Source: Thamnidium elegans | Taxonomy: Eukaryota; Mucoromycota; Mucoromycetes; Mucorales; Mucoraceae | Assembly: GCA_025201345.1 (NCBI GenBank) | Contig: JAIXMG010000039.1 | Span: forward strand, 1-64,000 | Direction: 5' to 3' | DNA length: 64,000 nucleotides | Shown here: positions 34,367-46,285 of the stretch, in pieces | How the letters are laid out: the number at the start of each line of letters is the position of its first letter | Numbering within the stretch: the stretch's first letter is position 1 | Notes under the pieces: model-generated | What the model saw: the letters and a program-made list of their open reading frames with translations, nothing else | Database searches by the model: none | What the model was told of the DNA's origin: nothing | Made by a program: the position numbers and the translations under genes

Positions 34367-34550
34367 ACATGAAACTTATTGTTTGTATCTTACCAATTGA
34401 TTGATAGGACAAACTATCATCCTCTTCTTTAATACCTATACTGTCTCTTAAGGTCTGATTGGTATCATCATCTCGAGGCATTTCTCGGACGGTTGAGTTT
34501 TGACTGTCGGCATTTGAAGGTCTATGAGATAAACATTTATCTTCTGCCAT
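32379..34550 (-). CDS. FUSC/ALMT-type multi-pass membrane protein (probable organic anion exporter)
   Basis: Five exons (34,550-34,394; 34,310-33,963; 33,901-33,657; 33,589-33,462; 33,357-32,379) give 618 residues. An acidic cytosolic N-terminus of about 130 residues precedes six hydrophobic segments. These run FQMSTAFTIAALLVIINPIS, VFWVGVSVVTVLDNTVGG, LMGTLIGGAASIVVMTI, AAVVLCVLMFIQVFFIAKLK, AYAGSIGLLTTVIILLSGY and LNLIIGIVISF. A long helical cytosolic domain follows. The TVGGxxxxxxxRxxGTxxGG phrase is typical of FUSC/ALMT families (aromatic acid exporters, malate channels, fungal Bre4-like proteins). Substrate is unknown. No second membrane half is present, so it likely works as an oligomer. 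Confidence 0.75.
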
Positions 34551-34857
34551 TTTAAATTAAAAAAAAAAAACTTAGAAAAAGAAAAAAGAAAAAAAAAAAA
34601 AAAAAGATGAGAAAAAAAAGGACCCTAAATAAAAAATAAAAACTTCCTAAACTAAGGGATAGAATGAGCTCATTTGAGCAGAAAAAAAAAAGTCGCAATT
34701 AGAGGTTGATATCTAAACAAGTTCGTACTATCAAAAAAGCTGTTATAGGAAATTTAAACTTTTTTAGTTGGTGGCACCTCAATAGCTTAAGCAACGTCAT
34801 CAAGCATCTACTGATTGCTTTAATCTTATTATATTCTCCCCTCCTCCCTTTTATTTT

Positions 34858-34889
<32 letters not shown>

Positions 34890-35024
34890 GTATGTTTAAG
34901 CAAGCATGTTCGAGTGTAAAAAAAAGTTAGTACGCGTAGTGTCACTTGTTTTTATTTCTAGAAAAAAAAAAAAAAAAAGTGTATGTATTCTAAAAAGCTT
35001 TTTTTTTTTTTTTTTTTAGGTTTG
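34551..35024. other. Divergent promoter between the FUSC-type gene and the sulfurtransferase gene
   Basis: This 474-bp head-to-head gap holds several A/T homopolymers: A near 34,862-34,890 and 34,962-34,978, T near 35,000-35,017. The T run ending TTTTAG just before the ATG at 35,025 could also be a splice acceptor of an unseen 5' exon. Confidence 0.45.
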
Positions 35025-36026
35025 ATGGCGACTCAACAACGTTCATTGTCAAGCCTTATTTCCGTAAGGGAATTGCAGTCGGCTTTAGGAAGTGTCAAAA
35101 TTTTGGATGGTTCTTGGCATATGCCGAATACTAACCGAGATCCATATCAAGAATATTTAAATAAAAGAATTGTCGGTAGTCAATTTTTCGGCATTGATAC
35201 AATTAAAGATACTACTATCAATCTTCCTCATATGCTTCCTTCTCCAACTTCATTTGCTGATGCAGTAGGTATGTATCTTGTGGATATGATTAGTTTCTAA
35301 ATTTAATTGACACTACTAAAACTTTTATAGGTAAATTGGGTATTGATCAAAATGATCATGTAGTTGTTTATGATACTGCCGGTGTATTTTCCGCCTGTAG
35401 AGTTTATTGGACATTCAAGGTAAACTTTTTTGCTTATTTTTTTAATTCTCTATACATGACTAATTTTTTTTTCTAATGATAAAAAGGTATTTGGCCATCA
35501 ATCTATTTCAATATTAAATGGTGGGTTGCCTTTATGGGAGAAAATGAATGGGCCTATCGAAACAGGACCACCTAGTCCAGTTGAATCTAAACAATATAAG
35601 GTACCTAAACTTGATACGGAGTTAGTACGTAATTATGATCAGGTACTCTCCAATGCTCGTGAAATCGAAAGTGGTAAAGAAGGTGCATTAGTGATTGATG
35701 CTCGTCCTTATGCTAGATTTACGGGTGAAGCACCAGAACCACGTGAAGGATTATCATCTGGCGCGATGCCCGGCTCTATCAGTATTGCATTTAATCAGGT
35801 CGTCCAATCTGGTGAAATGTTAAATGACGACAAGTTACGACAAGTGTTTGAATCTAATGGCGTGGATATATCAAAGGATATCATCACTAGTTGTGGTAGT
35901 GGTATTACGGCTTCTATTCTTTATTTAGCTTTGGAACGAATTGGCGCTAAACATTTAGCCGTTTATGATGGCAGTTGGACTGAGTATGCTGCACAAAATG
36001 ATGCCATCATTATTAAGAAACAATAA
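35025..36026 (+). CDS. Mercaptopyruvate/thiosulfate sulfurtransferase (tandem rhodanese)
   Basis: Three exons (35,025-35,268; 35,331-35,419; 35,487-36,026) give 290 residues, normal for the two-domain family. The inactive N-terminal rhodanese domain starts SLISVRELQSALGSVKILDG and includes VVVYDTAGVFSACRVYW. The active C-terminal domain has GALVIDARPYARFTGEAPEP and the catalytic loop TSCGSGITAS with Cys 247. The CGSGITA loop is closer to 3-mercaptopyruvate sulfurtransferases than to classical rhodaneses. The likely role is sulfur transfer to cyanide or thiols, in mitochondria or cytosol. A longer start at 34,983 would be in frame but would encode a poly-Phe stretch, so I reject it. Confidence 0.92.
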
Positions 36027-36226
36027 ATTATACTTTTGTAACTTGAGTTACTAAAAAAAGATGACGATAGATAGATAATATATTAAGCTGTTTGTGTTTT
36101 ACAAAACCTGTAATGTTTTGAATAAGGTTATGTGTGGGCATAATTGAATATACGACACTTAAAAAAAAGCGGCCACGCTTTTTTCTTTTTCTTTTTCTTT
36201 TTTTTGAAAAAAACATACTTCTCCCG

Positions 36227-37477
36227 ATGCAACCATTCAATAAATATTATGCTCCAGATTGGACACCTGAAAAAGTAATAATGTGACAACAATGCTAATA
36301 AAAGAAAATAGCGCATTTGCTATTACTAAGCCTAAAATAAACGTGCTTGTAGGGTTCGATCAATAAGTTTAATGGTACGCATGCTTACGGAGCAAGAGCG
36401 AAAAAGATTGATGAGGGAATTCTAGTGGTGAGGTAAAATTAAAAGTACATATTTATTATCATAAGAAACTAAGCAAGTCTCTTTTTTTTTTTTTTTTTCT
36501 TTTTTCTAGATTTGAACTACCTTATAATATTTGGTGTTTAGGTTGTAATAATCATATTGGACAAGGTATATATATATATATATATATTCTCCCTGACAAT
36601 ATCTCTTATTTACATATTAAACAAAAGGTGTGCGGTATAATGCCGAAAAAAAGAAGGTGGGGAATTATCATAGTACACCTATCATTCAGTTTCGAATGAA
36701 GTGTCATTTATGCGATAATTACATCGAGATCCAAACTGATCCCAAGGTATGATCTAAAGAACAACAAGATGAGCCGAATAGAATTAAAAATAATCAATGT
36801 TCATTTAGAATTCTGTATATGTCGTAGTCAGTGGAGCACGTAAGAAGATGGAAGAATGGAATTCAGAAGATACAGAAGTAATTCAATTACAAGATGAAGG
36901 AATAAAAGAGAAATTAGAAGCAGATCCGATGTATCGGCTTGAACATAACATTAAGGACAAAAAGAAAATCGATGCGTCTAAACCTCATATCAGCCAATTA
37001 CAAAACTTGAATGAATCTCAATGGTCAGATCCTTACACTAAATCACAACAATTACGAAAGCAGTTCAGGCAGGAAAAGAAGAAGGATAAAGTCGAACATG
37101 AAGCAACCGAAAAAGTCAGAGATAAACATTCACTTGGTATCGAATTATTACCTGAGTCTGTTAGTGATACGATTGGAGCTAAATCGATTGAATATGCAAC
37201 TCATCATTTATTAGAGAAAAAGAGACTTGAAACTGCAGTAAAACCTTTATTTGATAAAAAGAAACATACAACCGATGAACATTTAAAAGATCTAAGTCAT
37301 GTTGTTAAACTTCACACACGTTTAAAAATGGACCCATTTTATAACCCAAGCGGGTTTACGAAACCTTCAAATTCAACAAAATTAAAGGATATTGTAGTAA
37401 AACCAACAAAGAAAAAGTCTCGGAATGAGGACGGGAAGCCAACATTAGTATCCTATACTGACTCGGAATCTGATTAG
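36227..37477 (+). CDS. SAF4: CWC16-family splicing factor, CCDC130/Saf4 type
   Basis: Five exons (36,227-36,274; 36,353-36,432; 36,510-36,565; 36,628-36,746; 36,809-37,477) give 323 residues. Family wording is strong: NKFNGTHAYGARAKKIDEGI, then RFELPYNIWCLGCNNHIGQG, then VRYNAEKKKVGNYHSTPI, then FRMKCHLCDNYIEIQTDPKN. The CxxC pairs WCLGCNNH and KCHLCDNY form the zinc site. The phrase YNAEKKKVGNY and the Met-Tyr-Arg-Leu-Glu-His segment point to the CCDC130 branch rather than Yju2/CCDC94. The C-terminal half is charged and helical. It acts with the spliceosome around the first catalytic step. Confidence 0.9.
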
Positions 37478-37882
37478 TTTTTTTTTTTCTTTTTTTTTTT
37501 ACATGTTTCAAAAGAATGATATGCATAATCTATTAAGAAAAAAGAAAAAACCCTGTTTTAATTAATTTGGTAAATAAACACTTTATTAACAAGCATTATC
37601 TTGGAACTTTATCGAACACACGAGACAGTAAGAAAGCCGCAAACTAATAAAAATAAGGAATAGTCTATGCAAAAAAAAAAAAAAATCCATATTATGTAAC
37701 TATAGTAATATACAGAAACGGCTCTATTCAAGATTGAAGAAATCCGCTCTTGAATCGATCCTACCCTTACATCGAACAACCTTAAATATAGCTGCTACTG
37801 TATATAAAAAAAACCCTCCCGTAGAAAAAACTACAAATTCTGAGACTGGATAAATCAGTCCATTGGCCGATGCTCTGTAACG

Positions 37883-38154
37883 ATGACACTTGCGAAAATA
37901 TTATTGCAACGTCGAAAAAGGTAAATGTCACTTAGAAAAGTATGTCCGATTTAAGTAATTTCTTACTAATGTGTCACTAGATTCGAACGGAAGCTTCGAC
38001 TTCTACTAGTTCGTTATGGTTGCTTATAATACTTTTTAATATGTACCAAGTAACTAATTAACACGTAATTTCTCGATTTAGCCAATATTCTTTTCCGATT
38101 ATTGATATTGACGATAGTGGAGTAGAAGAACTTTTAAAAACTTATATGGAATAA
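37883..38154 (+). CDS. Possible short spliced gene (unrecognised)
   Basis: An ATG at 37,883 opens MTLAKILLQRRK up to a GTAAAT donor. A later stretch (about 37,981-38,020) reads FERKLRLLLVRYG after a CACTAG acceptor. A last piece, 38,081-38,154, reads QYSFPIIDIDDSGVEELLK and ends TYME-stop after GATTTAG. Phases do not all agree, so this is either mis-spliced by me or decayed. Confidence 0.25.
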
Positions 38155-38204
38155 GAGTTTATAAAGTTTATAGAAGACTCAACTTAGGTCAACAAATTTA
38201 ATCT

Positions 38205-38406
38205 TATGGCGCCATGTTCACAGTTGCTTGATAAAATTTCTAAAGCAGTTCCTAGTTCTATAATGCTCAGAAAAATATTAAGAAAGTCTACTCATTGTGA
38301 TGACAAAATAATGGATCCGGTCCTTTATAACTATTTAAACTATATTGAAACTATACTTATTTGTATGTAGCCACCCTTATTTTTAGCTATTTTTAAAAAT
38401 ATTAAT

Positions 38407-38441
<35 letters not shown>

Positions 38442-38803
38442 CAACAAGTCCTAGAAATACATTAACTCATCATGTACTCGAATCCACTGCGGTTACGTTT
38501 ACCACTGTCGTTTTTATTAATAACATTTTCTTGTCATGTAATGATATAGTTGGCTTGTCGTGGTAAGTTAAAACGACATTCTGTTTTCCAAAAACTTCAA
38601 TAATAAATATTATTGATAGGTTTGAAAAAGAAGCGTGTACTACTGGGAGTACAAAGTTGGATGGTATTGCCCTCGCCGTGAAAGATAGAAAATATGACGA
38701 AGCTAAACTTCTAGAAAAAATGGCGGGCCTTATCGAGAATAAACTATTCTTTGGTATATTTTCTATTTTTGATAAGGAAAGGTTGGTAATCAAGATCAGA
38801 TAA
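38205..38803 (+). pseudogene. Decayed coding fragments (unrecognised)
   Basis: One piece (38,205-38,370) reads MAPCSQLLDKISKAVPSSIM and ends at TAG. Another (about 38,619-38,803) reads RFEKEACTTGSTKLDGIALA, then KLLEKMAGLIENKLFFGIF. Both have protein-like composition in one frame but no start or full model. I cannot name the family. Confidence 0.3.
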
Positions 38804-39253
38804 GGCCCTAGATCTTATTTTTTAGGTTTAAAAAAAAAATAGGCAATTTTTATTAATCTTTAAAATTTATAAAAAAAAAAATAACTTGTCGCTTTTTAAC
38901 CCACAACTTGCTATATCTTTTAAAACAAAGTCCTTTCGAATCCTGTTTTTCCCCCATCGGTTTTTTTAAAACTACGCACAAACGTGATAGAACTTTAGTC
39001 TCGGGACATAAATATAAATTTTTTTTTAAAAAAAAAAGGTTTCGATTTTTGTGTAAACTTGAAGAAGGAGTTTTTCTTTCGGCTTGTTTTTGCCTGAATT
39101 TCTATTACAAACGTGCTAGACTAAATAAATGGAGTTACTTCCATGGTCATCATAGTACATTGGGTGTATGTTTTTTTTTTTTAAAAAAAAACAAATTCAC
39201 CATCCAGAGTCTCCAATCGACTGAACATTTTCTCCTTTTATTATTTATATTTT

Positions 39254-40828
39254 TTATTTTTTGCCTAGCGTAAATAACAAAACACAACCTATTACAATTA
39301 AAGATCCACATCCTTTTGATGGTGAAAAACCTAAAGAGAAGGGGCTTAGAATTTTGAGCTACCATAAAAAGGATGTTAACTTACATTGTGCTGAATCTTC
39401 TTGACAGTACCAGACATGACTAATAGCATACACCAAAATTGCTCTTAAGCCTTGTAAAATACCAGTTGCAACCTATTTTTTTTTTAATTTTATAAATATC
39501 TTTTATGCTGGAAGAAAAAAAAACTTACGTTTCCCGTTCGTTCAATTAATTCATAATAACTCCAAGAGTGTAAAGCGTTTGCTATGGTAACAATGACATA
39601 AGCTATTATTACTTGAAATGTTGTTACATCTTTATCAACGTGAATGATATCATTAAACTGAGGTAATGTATAAACAGCTATCCAAATCCAAGTGAAAATT
39701 GATGTATAGACTCCCATCCAACAACATACTCTTGCTGGTAATGGTTGTACTTTACTTTTTGAGAGAATGTTATCTGCATAAACATAAATGCATGCTTTTT
39801 TTTTGTTTACAAAAAAATTAGTTGCTTACGAAAGAAATTCTTACGGCTATTTTTTTTTTTTTTTGTTACCTGAAATAAATGTTCCACATAATGTCATTAA
39901 GGTTCCATTTAATAATGTATAACTTTCTAAAAAAAAAATAGTTTAATAAACAATTGCTTCTTTTTTTTTTTTTTTTTTTTCACCTGTTGTACTGCTAACT
40001 AATATTTCATCTGTAGGTGTACCTCGAATACTATCTAATGAACTAACACCTAATCCAATACTTGTACCTGTAATCGCTACCCATTGTATTTTTGATAATG
40101 TTCTTCCCATAAATAACCAAGTTAAAATAGCACACCATACTACAACACTACTATATATAACTTGATACATCTATACATATATTTCTTTAAAAAATTTTTT
40201 TTTTTACGTGTATATGTTTTTTTAACATACTCCACTACCAATTATAGAAAATCCAATTGTCAATGCAAAACTAGCAATGATATCTAAAGCAGCTAATTTG
40301 ATAATTGCAAAATGAGCAATAGGACCATCGTCTTTTATATATGTTTTGCTATCATCTTCTATAGTTGTTAAAGCAGAAGGGAAATAATCTACTACTGTAT
40401 GGTCGCTTCGGATGGAGCATGATGACGATACGACTGCTGTACTATTCGCCTAAAAACAGGGTTAGGGGTTTGATTACAGTTAATTTATTGTTTAGGTAAG
40501 GTAATAGTATACCTCTTCTGCTTCAACCACATTGTAATCGAAAGCCAGTTGCTTTTTTTGTTTTATTAAAATGGGTATAAATAAACCAACAAGTAACATG
40601 CCGGTATAATTTGATAATTGAGTTAGTAAACTCATAGAAGCTATAAAAAATTTACATAGTATGAATTTTTTTTTTAATAGAGAAAGGAGTACATTTATAC
40701 TTACTAGCTGCACCTCTATAAAACAACCACTGTACACCTAACGTAGTACACAATCCAGTGATTAAAAAACCGATCTGGTGAAGTATAATAGTAATAGAAA
40801 ATGTAGATGGTTTTGTTTCTGACCCCAT
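39254..40828 (-). CDS. SLC35-like transporter of the drug/metabolite superfamily
   Basis: Eight exons (40,828-40,705; 40,640-40,513; 40,449-40,231; 40,170-39,984; 39,926-39,870; 39,773-39,529; 39,472-39,385; 39,330-39,254) give 374 residues with about ten hydrophobic segments. Examples are FSITIILHQIGFLITGLC, IIASFALTIGFSIIGSGMYQ, SSVVVWCAILTWLFMGR and SLIVIGCVLLFTLGKK. The GSGMYQVIYSSVVVW phrase matches SLC35F-type members of the superfamily, found in Golgi, ER or lysosome-like membranes. Substrate is unknown. A hydrophilic loop lies near residues 85-110. The summed exon length is divisible by three and the final exon adds the last membrane segment. Confidence 0.75.
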
Positions 40829-41389
40829 ATTTTTTTTTTTTTTTTAAAAAAAAAAAAGAAGAAGACAAGAAAAAGGAAATAAATCAAGAATTACATATTT
40901 TAAAGATACTTTACGTGCATCGAAAAGGGGTTGTAATCTTCAAAATATTTAGTGCTTTTTTATTTATGTTTTTTAAAATGTGTTTTTTTTCTTTTTGATG
41001 AAAGTGGAGTTCTAAAGCATAAAGTAAGATGTATATTAAAAAAAAACGTGCAAGTTCCCTTTTAATAAATCAATGTAATGAATCAATTGGATATATATTA
41101 TATCACTGTCATACGAACCCCCTTATTTGTTGTTAATTGAAACTACAAATGTGTTCCCGGTATTGTTCTTGAAAACACAATTTCAACATATATGAACGAC
41201 TGAATTTTTGCAGTTAGAAATTGTTTTTTCTGGGAATGTTTTTTGACACACAAGTGCAAATCTAAACTTATCGGTTTTTGTACAGCCAAAACATATATCC
41301 GACATATCCAATAGATTGTACAATGCGAGATAGAAAAAAAAAAGTAAATTTGTATATTATTTATTAGTACAAAGTTTAAAGCAGAAAAA
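40829..41389. other. Intergenic region between the SLC35-like gene and cytochrome b5
   Basis: Promoter of the minus-strand SLC35-like gene and 3' region of cytochrome b5. Facing T and A runs at 40,831-40,858 could form an AT hairpin. No gene is seen. Confidence 0.4.
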
Positions 41390-42119
41390 CTAGAGTTGCT
41401 TAGGAGCAAGAATAAACTTATAAGCGATAAGACCAATGACAGCAATAGCAGGTAAGATAACACGCATAGCACTAAAAACCAAAATAAGTATACGTCTCTC
41501 TATCCATCTCAATTATATATACTTACGATCCAGATTTTTGTTGTTCAACAGGAAGTTCACCAGCACGAAGCTTGTTATAATCTTGTCTATCAGACTTGGA
41601 CTTAAAGAAAAAAAAGAATGTCAATCATTGACCTATTCAAAAAAAAAAAGAAAAAAAAAAACTTACTGCTTCGTCTAATTCACCAACAAGATACTTTGAT
41701 AATATCTCACGAGCTTCATCAGAATGACCAATATCTTCGAATGATTCAGTAGCATCCTTACCTATTTTCTCTGTTTAATTAAGCCCATTCGATGACTGGT
41801 TAAATATATCTCTTACCTGCTTCATCAAGTAAGACTTCCTCTCCTAAAAAAGAAAAAAAAATGGGGCCATATTTAAAATCACGTGTATCCCTTATGAAAA
41901 AGAAAAAGTTACTTACCACCTGGATGCTAAAAGGTAAAAAAAAAAAAAAAAAAAAAAGTTTGAAAACAATACTCTTAAATAGACTTATATATACATAAAA
42001 AGACAACTTACCTCAATGATAAATTCAGTAACGTTATAAACCTTGTTATGAATAGTCATCCACAAATCACTTTTGGCTGTGTGCTTGGCAACCTCAGTAG
42101 CAGAAATAGTATTAGACAT
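41390..42119 (-). CDS. CYB5: Cytochrome b5, tail-anchored
   Basis: Six exons (42,119-42,012; 41,926-41,917; 41,843-41,817; 41,761-41,667; 41,600-41,527; 41,471-41,390) give 131 residues. The heme domain has [18 protein letters not shown], then [20 protein letters not shown]. His 37 of HPGG and His 61 of IGHSDEAR are the two heme ligands, 24 residues apart as in the family. A C-terminal membrane tail ([19 protein letters not shown]) anchors it in the ER, where it passes electrons to desaturases and sterol enzymes. Exon 2 is 10 nt and exon 3 is 27 nt, and the HPGG motif is split across exons 2 and 3. Confidence 0.95.
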
Positions 42120-43440
42120 TACTTTAAGAGAAGAGAGAGAGAGTTGGGAATTATAAGTGGAGAAAGAAAGAGAAAAAACTCTGACATGAACAGAAATAAA
42201 AAAAGTTTTTATAATCTAGCTGTGTAACATTTAAAAAACCATTTTTAGTCGTAAGCTTATATTTTCCTAAACAGGGTTACCTCTTTTTTTAGTAAGCCAA
42301 GCTTTAAGAAATGTCTAAATAATTATAAAATTGGCAGAAGCTCCTGTACTACAAAGTCGATAGCCTCACCGCTACCTCTTTATTTATTGACACAATCTTC
42401 TACTAGGACAATTTTTATAGGGCCAAATAAATTATTTCCTTGCAACTCACTCTAACAATTGTAGTAGCTGTGCTTGTGAAGACCTGAAAAGAAAACTCTC
42501 ATCTCCAGACGAAAAAAAAAAAAAAAAGATATCAAGTTGCTTCTAAAAAAACACGCCTTTTTCTAAATTACACGCTTCAGTTCCTCGTCTAGACACTGAT
42601 TTATCTTAAAAATTGAGGTAACAAAGATGTTGATTTCGAACAGTTAGAAGTCATCTAGTGGCACAGTCTTATTGTTTCTTTCTTTAAAAAGGTCATATGA
42701 ACTAAAAATCAATATCCGCCCCTACAAATAGCGGAACCTCTTTTCATTTGATGATCCAAGATAAAGCAAAAAAAAAAAAAAAAAAAAAAAAAGTCTTTTT
42801 ACCATAAAAAAAGCACGAAACTCTAAATGGATACAGGTCCATATAAATTGCTTTACTCAGATAAAATATATAAACCAATCAACCTGACAGTTTAATTTTT
42901 ATAGAAGACAAAAAAATAATAGAGTTTTTAAAGTTACCCGTACCAAACACAAGAAAAAAAAAAAAAAAAAAAAAGCGTATTGAGTTTCTTTTTTATAGAA
43001 TGTCTTTCCCCCCTTTTTTTAAAAGAAAACATACGTTTAGTAACAAGGCAGTTGAAGGATAAGAAAAAGAAGAAGAAAAAAAGTCACATTGTAACCGCAT
43101 CACGTAAAGAGAGTTCAAATGATCAAACAACAACAACAAAAAAATAACTCCTCCGACTATGGAACTGTATTTGATTGGGTAAGAATTATAAGTAATTTTT
43201 GACAACTTCTCGAGTACTCCCTCAGATAAAGAAAACAGTGATAAACTGCTGCGTTAAACTATCAAGACTAAAACAATCAAATACTACATGATAAAATAAC
43301 AAAACAATTGCATTGCTTTTTTAAACAAAGAAGAAAAAGTTTTTTTCTCTTCTTGTGTTACAGTCACTATGATTTTAATACCTTTTTTTTTTTTCTTTTT
43401 CTTTTTTTCTTTTTTTTCATCCGCAAAAAAACAAAACAAA
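42120..43440. other. 1.3-kb divergent promoter region between CYB5 and YPT6
   Basis: No gene is evident. A26 near 42,769 and A18 near 42,955 occur. A tRNA-like fragment on the minus strand lies at about 42,333-42,382 (see findings). Confidence 0.45.
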
Positions 43441-44463
<1,023 letters not shown>

Positions 44464-45073
44464 AGCTTTACTATAATATACTTTTTTTTTTCTTTTCTTT
44501 TTAAATCTAACCATCTAGATTTAATTATAATGATAATAACAATAATAATAAAAAAAAAAACAATTACAAGTTGACAGTGTTCTTTTTTGTTTAGATTTGG
44601 AGGGAACAGACATCTTTCTATTCATTTTAAAATGTACATAACGCAATTATTATGACTTGGAGCATTTGTACTTTTCTTGTTAGGTTTTAGTGATAATTAT
44701 TCTTTTACCATTAAAAGGTATTTCCTCGATCTCCTGGGAAACGTCTGTTGACAAGAACTAATCACTATATAGTCTCAAAGGATAGACATGATTCTCGATG
44801 AAGTAGTCTGAAAAGAGACGATGATGTTCAGCAATTTTATCACGATTAATAGTCATACATCCAGGCACAGAACCTCCCCACTTTGTTTTTTTTCTTTGCC
44901 TATCAATTTTAATTTTGAAGACAAAATATTCAAAAAATCAGGACTGCTGGAAATGCTCTTACAATATTCCTGACGATTTCATTGGATAGATTCGGCTCAG
45001 CTATAGGGTGTTTTTTTTTCGTTCTTTTTTTTTTTTTTTTTTTTTTTTACCTTTAATATAATTTTTGTAAAAG
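44464..45073. other. Intergenic region between YPT6 and the CCHC gene
   Basis: A T26-like run precedes the CCHC gene start (45,026-45,049). No other feature is supported. Confidence 0.45.
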
Positions 45074-46057
45074 ATGGTACGCTTAGGAAGATCTTGCTTC
45101 AAGTGTGGAAAGAGTAAGTAAACAAAATAAATAAAACAACAGATCAAGTTTTTTTAAAAAAAAGTATTATTTTAGGTGGTCATTATGCCGTTGCTTGTGA
45201 AGAGCCAGAGAGACTCTGTTATAACTGTAAGCGACCTGGTCACGTCTCTAGTGAATGTACTTTTGAAAGAGTAATTGAAGCAAAGACATGTTTTGTTTGT
45301 GGTGAAGGTAAGATATTCTTGAAAACAACCGAAGCTTTTATTCTAACAAGTTATAAAATAGCCGGACATCTTATTGCTCAATGTCCTGATCGTAGTACTG
45401 ATGCACCTGCTGCTGAGAAAGCTCGTTGTTTTAATTGCCAACAAACTGTAAGATGATAAACTTACGAACAAAAGAAAAATATACAGCAAGAAACTAAAAA
45501 CGAAATATATATATATATATATATAGGGTCATTTGGCTAGAAACTGTACTAATGAAGCACAAGCTAGATCGGTAGAGTTCCTTGAAGAATTTGAGAGCAA
45601 CACGACACAAGTTCGTGACACCAATACTGCTACCACTACTTTCCGTGGTAGAGGTAGAGGAGCAAGAGGAGGAAGAGGGGGAAGAGGAAGAGGAAATGGT
45701 AGAGGAAGAGGAGGAAGAGGAGGATTCAACAATTCTACTAGATACGAACCCGTTGTCTGTGAGAATTGTGGTTTATTAAATCATTATGCAAAGGATTGTC
45801 AAGCGAGTGATATCCTTTGTTATAACTGTGATAAGCGTGGACATATTGCTCGTGATTGTCCAACTGCTGCTAATGATACTTTTACAACTGAAAAGCCTGC
45901 AAAAACTTGTTTCCAATGTGGACAGGTGGGTCATATTGCTCGTAACTGTCTTGGTGCTAGAAGAGAAAGAGATGATGACGATTCTGCTGAGGAAACTGAA
46001 TCTGATGATGCGTCCTCTTCTGGTCTTAGTCACTCTGAATCCGAATCTGACGCTTAA
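45074..46057 (+). CDS. GIS2: Seven-knuckle CCHC zinc-finger protein with RGG box (CNBP/Gis2 type)
   Basis: Four exons (45,074-45,113; 45,176-45,307; 45,362-45,447; 45,527-46,057) give 262 residues. Seven CX2CX4HX4C knuckles are present: CFKCGKSGHYAVAC, CYNCKRPGHVSSEC, CFVCGEAGHLIAQC, CFNCQQTGHLARNC, CENCGLLNHYAKDC, CYNCDKRGHIARDC and CFQCGQVGHIARNC. An Arg/Gly-rich RGG box lies between knuckles 4 and 5, and an acidic Ser/Asp tail ends the protein. Knuckle number fits CNBP/Gis2/Byr3, nucleic-acid binders tied to translation. The central RGG box is placed later than in animal CNBP, where it follows the first knuckle, and the acidic tail is extra. Confidence 0.9.
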
Positions 46058-46285
46058 AATATAGTTTTTTTTTTTTTTTTTTTTTTTTTTTTGGGTGCAA
46101 ATAAAAAGATAAAGGGGGGGGGGGTGAAGTAATACCGTATAAAACAACTCCTCGCAGTTGCACAATGCAACCCTCCTATTACTTTTCTTTAACCTATATA
46201 TACATACATATATTATTTATTTTTCCTTTTTGCTTCTTTTTTCCTTTTTTTATATATTCATATATTATACATATACATATTAGAA

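Larger units (their letters stand above)
37478..39253. other. Region with scattered coding-like fragments
   Basis: Between SAF4 and the SLC35-like gene no complete gene can be assembled. T runs occur near 38,410-38,438. Fragments that look coding are listed in the next two entries. Confidence 0.4.

Noticed and set aside
34983..35024. Upstream in-frame ATG for the sulfurtransferase
   Set aside because: It would add a poly-Phe stretch encoded by a T run; the ATG at 35,025 matches the family start.
37861..37920. Possible small nuclear or nucleolar RNA around GATGACACTTGCG
   Set aside because: No paired C/D boxes or snRNA core sequence could be found, and the segment reads better as a short coding exon.
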